NCBI GenBank assembly: GCA_900239685.1 | Contig: OENT01000872.1 | Span: 1-64,000 of the forward strand | From: Rotaria macrura | Lineage: Eukaryota; Rotifera; Eurotatoria; Philodinida; Philodinidae | DNA: 64,000 nucleotides | Reading direction: 5' to 3' | Notes under the pieces: model-generated | The model's input: the letters and a program-made list of their open reading frames with translations, nothing else | The model's database searches: none | Told to the model about the DNA's origin: nothing | In this document: positions 56,309 through 64,000 of the stretch, one piece after another | How the letters are laid out: the number at the start of each line of letters is the position of its first letter | Numbering within the stretch: position 1 is the stretch's first letter | Made by a program: the position numbers and the translations under genes

Positions 56309-57472
56309 AATCGATGCCTATCTGGATGAAACAAGTTTGACGAAAGCAGCAATCAAAGGGCTCAATTCAATAGAATTTGATGAATATAAAAAGATATTTC
56401 AGACGTTGATTGAAAGTATGAAACTTTGTGTCTAACACCACTGTGATTACTTCAAACATTCTACTGTAGAGATATCGATGAAACGCTTTTTTCTACGAGT
56501 AAATGTTTTGCGTTGCAAGAACGTGTTGGTTCCATTGACAAAGTGAAATTTTCAATTGGTGTATGGCAACATGGTATCGATCATGTTGTTGCTATCCAGT
56601 TGCAATTAATATACGAGCGATGATTACTTCAATACGTAGGTTGTTTCTTTTGCGATTTCATTTCGAGTATATGAAACTGCTTAGAAATGCCTCACAAATA
56701 GAAGATGTCATTTCAAATTCATCTTACGTTGAAACTAAAGCATTTTAAACTGTAATTCTTATGCCTCTTCTATTTTAATTCCTTTCGATTCAATTACGTA
56801 GTTCTGTCATCATATAATATCGAGTGAAAGAAGTCTTACTTCCGTTTGTTTTTCAAAAGAGTAGATCACGTATCTTATCAGATCTAGTGTTTTTTCTTGT
56901 TTAAAATATTTTAAAGATTTAATAAATTAAGAAAAATCATTTCGACAATCGTCTTCACGAGAAATCCAATCGAACTTTAAGAGAATTTCTATAATACCGA
57001 CGAAATCCGGGCGATGAAACCCCATCGGATCCTTTCAATGTAATTCGTTCGGATACAAAGTAGGACTCTCTGGCTGACCTCTAATGTTGAAATTAGATAC
57101 CAATTAGTACACAATTAATTGAATAGAATGCAACCGCCAGATTCCATCAAATATACTCACACTAGGTATCATAGATTAATTCACTGGGTGTAGAGTCATT
57201 TTCACAATTATTCAGTCAAAGATGAAATGAAACTGTTCTTCAACATGAAAAAAGGTATCTATCGTTATAAAAGATTAAGATCTATTTCTCAGTGTCCTGA
57301 CAAATGGATTTTAAATGATGCTTAATTTCGCGAGAAATTCGTCAGTTTTGCTTCACGAGTTGAAGAGGCCAGACAAAAACTGATTGACGAGAACAGTTTT
57401 GTATCAACGAATAACACAATATCAATCATCGCTACTGAGCTTACTTTTGAGCATTTCTTAACGATTGATTGA
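56309..57472 (+). pseudogene. Decayed gene with an inserted repeat, family unknown
   Basis: Three protein-like frames are in the same orientation. 56316-56435 contains TSLTKAAIKGLNSIEFDEYK. 56468-56623 contains KCFALQERVGSIDKVKFSIG and ends in a stop. 57332-57472 contains SFASRVEEARQKLIDEN and TELTFEHFLTID, then a stop. They are separated by stop codons and by about 600 bp that includes repeat-like sequence at 57000-57060. They look like exons or pieces of one inactive gene. No family is recognised. Confidence 0.35.
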
Positions 57473-58448
57473 TTGTATAATAACTTGCTATAACTATTTT
57501 TTTATGTGCATTCAAAGTTTAATAAAGAACGATGTGTAATTTCAGACATAAACGTAACCAATGTGCATCTGTATCACTGAGTAAGCACTACACATGACAG
57601 ATAAATATCTGGATAAGTTTCAAAACAATTTTTTAAACGAAGGAAAAATTTATGCAACTTTTCTATTCTAATTTTCACACTAATTATTGAAAATTTTTGG
57701 CTTATTGACACATCTAGTACTTAAGTCAAATAATATTGTACGAAATTTCCATTAATCGTTACTAGAATGGGCATGCGTATCACTTCCCAAAAAATCTTCA
57801 ATAGAGAAAATTTTCACACTAATTTTTATTTTATATCATTCACGTGGAATTCTATCGGGAAACCTACTTCTATTGCACATAGCAAAAATGAAGAATGATT
57901 AACATTTTGAGGGAAGAACTACTGGCCATGTTTTGATCGGTTATCTATTGTAAACAAGAATAAAGACACGTTTCGTTATTTTAAATTGCTATCATCATAT
58001 AATTGTCTTTTTTTCTCACTGAAATTAGCTGTTATTTTACGTAAACGACACGCTTTCGAAGCAAGAAATGTGTTTGCATCAGTGACTTGGACAAATAGTG
58101 TCAAATGATTACATATAAGCAAACTTGGTTTCGACATCGTAAATGAAATTGTAGAAACATATTCAACGTGTTACTAACAAGGTATTCGAACGAGAAAAAC
58201 GAACACTCAAATGAAAATGATTGCATCCTAGTTGCATGAAAAGAAACTAATAGACACGAAATTTTATTCAGGCAAAAGCAAAACATAACTAAGAACGGGC
58301 GAAAACTAAATGACGATTTTTTTTCATCATTGTATATTTCTCATGACACATATTCATCACGCATTATTAGACTTGCCTCCTTATTAAATGCACTACACAC
58401 TACACACTACACAGAACACTACATTAAACTGCAAACTATTATGTTAAA
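57473..58448. other. Upstream region of the ART-LRR gene
   Basis: AT-rich. Just before the coding region, 58389-58425 has a short tandem of ACTACAC units. A three-codon upstream frame ATG TTA AAA TGA (58441-58452) ends in a TGA that overlaps the main ATG as ATGA. Confidence 0.6.
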
Positions 58449-59936
58449 ATGAGTGAAAATAATATACAAAATACGACACATAGAATTTCGGACGTCGTTG
58501 CAGAACCATGTGCTATGCTCTTACCCATCTTTGGTTACAATGAAAAGCCATTAGTTAAACTAGAAGAAGCGACTAAACCCCTGACTGCCATTGTTCCTAA
58601 CATTGGTACATACGTTCATGTTGCAAAAGAACGTGCGAAACATCCAGCCGATAATCTATCAGTTGATGAATCGGCTTCCATCGCGTTGTATACCATGGAG
58701 TGGGAACCACGTAACGAATCACTGTACTATATTCTCAACGGGACACTACGTAGTGAAGATCGAAACAAGCTAAAACCATGGTTTCTCTATCTTAAACTGG
58801 TATGCACTGCCTTATCGCGACTTCCATCCATTCATCGACAGGTGTTCCGTGGAGTTACGAATATCATTGAATCGGAAAATGAGAAATATGAACTTGGAAA
58901 ACGACTTGTATGGTGGGGCTTTTCTTCGTGTTCAGCATCTCGTGAGATTTCCGAAGAAAATCATTTCATTGGAGACGCTCATATCAAAACACTTTTTGTT
59001 ATCGATTGCATCAACGGAAAAGTGATCGAAAATCATTCATACTTTAGAAAAGAACAAGAAGTATTACTTCTGCCAGCGACGAAACTCGAAGTTGTAAATC
59101 GTGAACAACAAGGCGATAATGTAAATGTTATTTATTTACAAGAAATCGAATCATCTTTCGTTCTATTCGAACCTATCTCTTCGGAAATGGAGATTCAACA
59201 TTTAAAAAACGTGTCGGTAAGGAAAACAAAAATGGCATTATCAAAAATATTCGACGCGCCTGTTGAACATCATCGTCAGGCTAAACTAATTGAATATATT
59301 CTACGATGTAAACCTGAATCTGAAGCTTATTTAATTGGAAAGCGAAAGAGTAAACATGATATTGAAATCATTGTTCAACAATTGATAATCGAAAAACGGT
59401 GTCGTAAGTTGTTTCTTAGAGACAGTCAAATAAAACCCGAAGGAGCTGCCGTCATCGCTGACGCTTTACGTGATAATCATACACTAGAATTATTATTCAT
59501 TGCTCATAATAAACTTGGCGATGAAGGAACAAAGTTTGTCACGCGTGCTCTTTCCTTTGATAATAATACAACTCTGAAACAACTGAATCTTGCTGACAAT
59601 GATATTACAGATGAAGGTATGGTATACGTGGCAAAAATGTTGGAAACAAACAAAACTCTAACTGATTTGTGGTTATCAACGAACAATATAGGTGATAAAG
59701 GCTTAGAGCTATTATCGCAAGTACTTGTCGATAAGAATAAAACTTTGAAATCAATCTCACTAGAATGGAATAAATTTCGAAGTGAATCAAGTGTAAATGC
59801 TCTTATTAATATTCTTACGTATAATACCTCATTGACAACAATTAAATTAACAAGCTGTAAACTGCCTAAATCTGGAATCGAAAAATTAAAGAACATGGCA
59901 AGAGAGAAGCAAGATTTCGAATTATTGATGCAATAG
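58449..59936 (+). CDS. ADP-ribosyltransferase (ART) - leucine-rich repeat protein
   Basis: Intronless, 495 residues, start ATG 58449. Residues about 75-245 form an R-S-E class mono-ADP-ribosyltransferase domain: VFRGV supplies the Arg, WWGFSSCS the S-T/S-S motif, and KEQEVLLLP the E-x-E. Residues about 318-490 hold five to six ribonuclease-inhibitor-type LRRs with the pattern LxLxxNxIxxEG (for example LKQLNLADNDITDEG). There is no signal peptide or membrane segment, so a cytosolic location is likely. The ART domain would modify arginine or another residue of a protein target, and the repeats would bind that target. The fusion resembles an NLR receptor with the NACHT region replaced. ART expansion is known in bdelloid rotifers. 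The partner and trigger are unknown. Confidence 0.82.
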   Translation: MSENNIQNTTHRISDVVAEPCAMLLPIFGYNEKPLVKLEEATKPLTAIVPNIGTYVHVAKERAKHPADNLSVDESASIALYTMEWEPRNESLYYILNGTLRSEDRNKLKPWFLYLKLVCTALSRLPSIHRQVFRGVTNIIESENEKYELGKRLVWWGFSSCSASREISEENHFIGDAHIKTLFVIDCINGKVIENHSYFRKEQEVLLLPATKLEVVNREQQGDNVNVIYLQEIESSFVLFEPISSEMEIQHLKNVSVRKTKMALSKIFDAPVEHHRQAKLIEYILRCKPESEAYLIGKRKSKHDIEIIVQQLIIEKRCRKLFLRDSQIKPEGAAVIADALRDNHTLELLFIAHNKLGDEGTKFVTRALSFDNNTTLKQLNLADNDITDEGMVYVAKMLETNKTLTDLWLSTNNIGDKGLELLSQVLVDKNKTLKSISLEWNKFRSESSVNALINILTYNTSLTTIKLTSCKLPKSGIEKLKNMAREKQDFELLMQ

Positions 59937-60629
59937 TCGTCGAAGTACTGTTTTCTCGTGTGTTTCATCGCGGTATTTTAAAAATTTCTCATACAATAGG
60001 ATTAGAGTCACTCTTTGGAAGAGTACGACAAATTATGTGTTTCACTCAAGCAATGCCGCGATGAATAATGACATATAATTTACAAAAAAAAAACGTTGAA
60101 TGGGACATGGTCAAAAATACAAGGCAGATAAATCAGCAAAAATAACAGTGAGGACAGTACACATGTGCGAACTATTGTTAATGAGCAGAAATAATCGAGT
60201 GCATCAATGATAGAATACCATTCAAATTTAAATGTAGTTTGATTTTTGAATTTATATAATAAATTTGACGAAATTAAAAATTTCGAGTTGGAATCAAATT
60301 GTCTTGTTACTTTCAAGGAAACGGATTCAGACTTTGAACAAAACTATAGTACGTGAGAAAAAGAACGTTGTATAATAAGAGAACTTTGTTGAAATATATA
60401 TTTGTCGTAGTTTTATCGATGACATAACACATGTGACACGTAGATGGCACTGTCTATTGAGAGTTTTGATCGAAATCTTAAAGATATTGGCTTTACTTAT
60501 TAGCCAATGAATTATTGAGGCGTTGGATGATGATGATGATGATAATAATAAAAAGAATTCTCGCATCAGTCTATCTTTTTTGTTTGTTTCGTGAAAAGAA
60601 AAACTCTGACATAATCTCTAGAAAACATA
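59937..60629. other. Intergenic region between ART-LRR and EMC2
   Basis: Contains a short GAT/AAT trinucleotide microsatellite at about 60526-60550. No gene is seen. The right part is the EMC2 promoter. Confidence 0.6.
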
Positions 60630-61547
60630 ATGCAATCAGCTGTCGAAAAGCTTCGTAAATATCGTGATGAAAATTATCGTTCATATGATGAAATAGTTGA
60701 ACTATGGACGCAAATTTTATCGAAACGAAATTTATCCTCATTAGGTGATGAGAAATGGCTTATACTCGAACAAATATTCAAAGCAGCTTTACATTGTTCA
60801 AAACAGTCAATTGCTCGTCAATGCCTTGAGCAATTAGAAAAACAATTCAAGATCACGAGTCATCGTGTAACAACACTGAGTGCAATGTATTACGAGTCGA
60901 TTGGAGAATTCGGACGAGCTGAAGAAATCTATTCGGCACTATTAGAAGATAATGAAACAGATGCTATCGTACGTAAAAGACAGATAAGTCTTTTAAAAGA
61001 ACAAAATCAAATTCGTGAAGCTATTAGCGAATTAAATTCATATTTGGAACTCTATCAAGTAAAGAAGCCGATAAAAACGAATTAGTTCACTTTTTAAAAT
61101 TCAGCAATTTTTTATTATTTTAAGGCTGATCAAGAAGCATGGAGTGAATTGTGTGATCTTTATTTATCTGAGCATGATTTTACTAAAGCAGCATTTTGTG
61201 CTGAAGAACTTCTTTTAATTAATCCTCATAATCATCTTAATCATGAACGTTATGCATCTATTCGTTATTCTCAAGGTGATTATGACAAAGCTCGAACTTA
61301 TTATTTCAGTGCATTAAAAATTAATCCAATCAATATTCGTGCATTATATGGAATTATTTTGACGTCAACGAATTTGGCTGTTAAAACATCAGCAATCAAT
61401 GCTAAAGCCCAAAATTTAAATGAAACGAATCATTTATTTATTGAACAAATTCAATGGGCACGCGAACAACTTATTCAAAAATATAGAGAAACTCTTCCGG
61501 ATCTTCTTCCAAGCATTGAATTAGCATTACAGAGTTTGGCAATATGA
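60630..61547 (+). CDS. EMC2: EMC2, ER membrane protein complex subunit 2
   Basis: A TPR-repeat subunit of the ER membrane protein complex, which inserts tail-anchored and multipass proteins; it acts on the cytosolic face. Two exons, 60630-61058 and 61125-61547, are joined across a 66-bp GT/AG intron to give 283 residues (human 297). Family landmarks are HRVTTLSAMYYE, EAISELNSYLE, DQEAWSELCDLYLSEHDFTKAAFCAEELLLINPHNH and NIRALYGI, spread through the length. The first ATG matches the family start approximately, with a shorter N-terminus than human. The next gene follows after 148 bp on the same strand. Confidence 0.93.
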
Positions 61548-61695
61548 AAAAAACAAGGCGCACATCTCTTTTTTGTCTCATTTTATCTAATAGCATACTC
61601 GATTTTGTCTTGTCGTTGTTGTTAATATGAAAAAAACAAATATTATTGAAGATAGAAAACATAAAGAAATTAATCTGCTTGTTTTAGATGTTCAG
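61548..61695 (+). promoter_or_regulatory. 148-bp EMC2-PPP1R21 gap with acceptor-like site
   Basis: A short same-strand spacer. Directly before the downstream ATG there are TGCTTGTTTTAG (ending near 61687) and TTCAG (61691-61695, touching the ATG). Both resemble 3' splice sites without an evident cis donor. This could be a trans-splice acceptor of an operon, or the second gene may simply have an unseen 5' exon. Confidence 0.35.
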
Positions 61696-62114
61696 ATGAA
61701 TTTACAAGAAAAATATCAAATATTAGCAAGTGAATTTTCTAAAGTTCGAGGACAAGTAACTGTCTTGAAAAAAGCTGTTATTGATGAGCAACAGAAAAAT
61801 CAACAATTACAAGTAATTCTTATATTTTCCTCAAGTCTTTCAATAATTAAAATTTGCTTTTCAAGGAAGATGTTAATAAAAAAGATCAAAATTTACGACG
61901 AAGCACACAAGAAATCGAAACACTTTCATTTCTTAATACACAACTTAAATCTCGTCTTGAAATTCTTCAACAAGAAATCAATGATATTGAAAACAGTGCA
62001 AAGTTTAAAAAAACCAACAGCAATAAAATATCACACACTCATTTGTTGACTGATAGTGTGCTAGCACAAGAACTTGAGCAAAAGATTAAACAGTATGAAG
62101 TAATTCAACGTCGA
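61696..62114 (+). CDS. PPP1R21: PPP1R21 (KLRAQ protein), 5' part only
   Basis: A coiled-coil protein of the endosomal/FERRY complex. Exons 61696-61812 and 61866-62114 (intron 53 bp) encode 122 residues aligning with the conserved N-terminus: LQEKYQILASEFSKVRGQ, corresponding to the KLRAQ motif, then VLKKAVIDEQ, then LSFLNTQLKSRLEILQQEI. A donor GTAAGT follows at 62115. The remaining roughly 600 residues of the family are not found in the next 1.9 kb, so the gene either has a very long intron, continues beyond 64000, or is truncated. Confidence 0.8.
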
Positions 62115-64000
62115 GTAAGTTATTTTCAAGTTTAAGATAAGAAAAAATTATCTATTAGAAAATATCACAGTCATCGCCTGAGGGTGTGTTTTTATTAATA
62201 ACTCACATTTTAGAAGTTTCCAGAGAATCCTGTGTGATTTTATTATCTAGGTTACTGAATGGCGTAATATTTAGATTCTTAGTTACGATCTATTGCATAA
62301 AGACAAGAACATAGTCAGTAAGAATTTAAAAACTATGAGATATACGCGCGTGATTTATGAAGCTTTCTTTTTGAATTACTTCATTGATATATAAATTGAC
62401 ATTTGAATCAATATAGTACCTTTATATTATGTTTGGTTGTAAGGTTTCATATCGATAAATCATAAGAAACTGACATGTAAAAATGATTATATTTTTGTTC
62501 TGGCAATTGGAATTTTAGTAAAACCTTGTTTAATTCATAGATGAGACGAAATCGAGAAGTATCTCTACTTGCAAACCTTATACATTGGAACGGGAGAAAA
62601 ACCAAGATCTTTTGTATTGTATTAAAAATTTAGAGTTGATTCAAAGTGTAAAATTGGTTTAGGAAACTAAGCCAATCGTGTTTATTCATCTATTTTCAAT
62701 ACTATTTGTAAAAACAAACCTTCGTTGCAGTCGACTCTATATTGAAATCTTATGAAATCTATGAGTAGTAGTCGTGATATTCTTCCGATTTCTACTTCAT
62801 TGTTTATTATTCTTAGGTGAAACTTTGCACACATTGTATTAGACCGTGTGAGAAGTGAGAAAAGACAATCCTCTCATCGGATTATGAAAAGTAACGACTT
62901 CGGAAAAAGAAACAATTCATTTTCTTAGGACGAAAATAGAACTAGTTCACCAAGGATTTTCTATGGTCTCAGCCATGCTTTAAATCTTCATGAAGTCTAC
63001 TAAGACGATATAATCTGTTTTGAGACGTGTGGTAATGAAATTCCAACTTTGCTCGGTCATTAACAGTGAATTCAAACAAGAGTGGCTATTCAATTACGAC
63101 AGAGGGGGACGAGGAAAACAGCTTTTGTTCCGATAATGATTTTTGCATTTGATATTGCTCCATCAAATATGCAAAGGTTCCTTAAAAATGAAGAATTTCC
63201 TGAACCATGACATGCCAAGTGTGAGAAACACTTTTCCAGTAGATACTCTTTACTCGTTCGTCAACTTGATGTCTTAGTTCGAAGTTCTCATCAGTGATTC
63301 AACAAACTCAAATGTTTCCTAGTACAAGGTTACTTGTTTGATCACACTCGCCTTGCCATGTTCGGAGTTTAGAAAAATCCATGGCCGATTCCACGAAGAA
63401 AACAATTGCTTTTTTGAGTCATGAAAAACAACTAAATATTTGTAAAATGTTGAGACCGGTGCTCATTTCGACTATTCTGTTTCTCCTAGAATTTCTTAAA
63501 ATGAGCGGAGTTAGTAGTTTCATTCTTTGAATCTTATTTTCTTCTCAAAATTGAACGTTGAATGCATTGAAATCAATAAAATACAAAGACGGTATGAATC
63601 TCTTCTATTCGTAAAAGTTTACTGAAAAGATGTAGCAAAGAAAATTAATAGAGTTCGCATTTATGCTACGGCTCATTATCTATTGTAAAATGCTTTTGCG
63701 ACTAAGAACATAAGTATTCTTCAATTGGTTTAGAACAAATCTTTAGGTGATTAGCCATTAATGTCTACAAAAGTTCTGTCAACGTTACGTACACTTTATG
63801 AAAGTCTATTCTTATTTCATGCCATCATAAATATATTTAACATTTGATAAATGACGATGTGCCCGTTGCCTCGTCATCGAATAACATCATTCCCATGCCA
63901 TACTGCGATATTTGCAGCATATGCGTATTTCCATTAGCATTTGCACACGACATTCTGTGTCAACATCACTTACTGCGTCGTTCCATCTTGTTCACCGATG
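62115..64000. other. Possible long PPP1R21 intron or intergenic DNA
   Basis: Almost 1.9 kb with no open frame of 60 codons on either strand, AT-rich. No exon with PPP1R21 character was found, and no repeat structure was recognised. Confidence 0.55.

Noticed and set aside
59504..59968. Minus-strand 154-codon frame opposite the LRR region
   Set aside because: It mirrors the repetitive LRR coding sequence; the plus strand carries the recognisable domains.
60526..60550. GAT/AAT trinucleotide run as a possible regulatory element
   Set aside because: A short simple repeat common in AT-rich genomes; no further signal.

Overview
The window is AT-rich eukaryotic DNA, most likely from a bdelloid rotifer (an Adineta/Rotaria-type genome). 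The evidence is: animal genes (LIN9, MCM2, EMC2, PPP1R21, ABCA transporter, rhodopsin-type receptor) split by many introns of about 50-90 bp with GT/AG ends; a bacterial-type NAD synthetase that has acquired introns; an ADP-ribosyltransferase fused to leucine-rich repeats; and many small non-autonomous DNA transposons. The species cannot be fixed from the sequence alone.

Layout. 1-4453: no gene seen; one imperfect hairpin repeat. 4454-5479 (+): intronless 7TM receptor. 5480-11695: repeat country, with a foldback-like composite (about 7945-10565), two related AT-rich MITE-like elements and a GGACATTT inverted repeat. 11696-12646 (-): nadE-like gene, three exons. 13671-31738 (-): a very long ABCA-type ABC transporter gene mixing tiny introns with introns of 1-2 kb. 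31812-34794 (-): LIN9, 13 exons, ending only 73 bp before the ABCA start codon. 35173-42206 (+): MCM2, 14 exons, head-to-head with LIN9; its 3-kb first intron holds an antisense two-exon gene (36431-37616) and a foldback repeat. 44013-44546 (+): 2H-type cyclic phosphodiesterase-like protein. 45079-45817: hAT-like element with target duplication. 47139-47624 (-): small alpha/beta-fold protein. 48.5-50.7 kb: gene remnants, including a broken papain-like protease. 52230-52880: a Helitron-like repeat packed with heat-shock-element motifs. 54802-54977: perfect hAT-type MITE with an internal minisatellite. 56.3-57.5 kb: decayed coding fragments. 58449-59936 (+): ART-LRR protein. 60630-61547 (+): EMC2, followed 148 bp later by the 5' part of PPP1R21 (61696-62114). 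62115-64000: nothing coding recognised.

How the genes relate. LIN9 is a core subunit of the MuvB/DREAM complex, which in animals controls cell-cycle genes including MCM genes. Here LIN9 and MCM2 share one 378-bp divergent promoter that carries a CCAAT box and CHR-like motifs. The LIN9-ABCA and EMC2-PPP1R21 pairs are same-strand with very short gaps and splice-acceptor-like sequence just before the downstream ATG, which fits operon plus spliced-leader processing known in rotifers. The strongest unusual signal is the array of heat-shock elements inside the Helitron-like repeat.

Exon boundaries were placed by eye from splice motifs, reading frame and family similarity. Two reading-phase conflicts in the ABCA gene could not be resolved.
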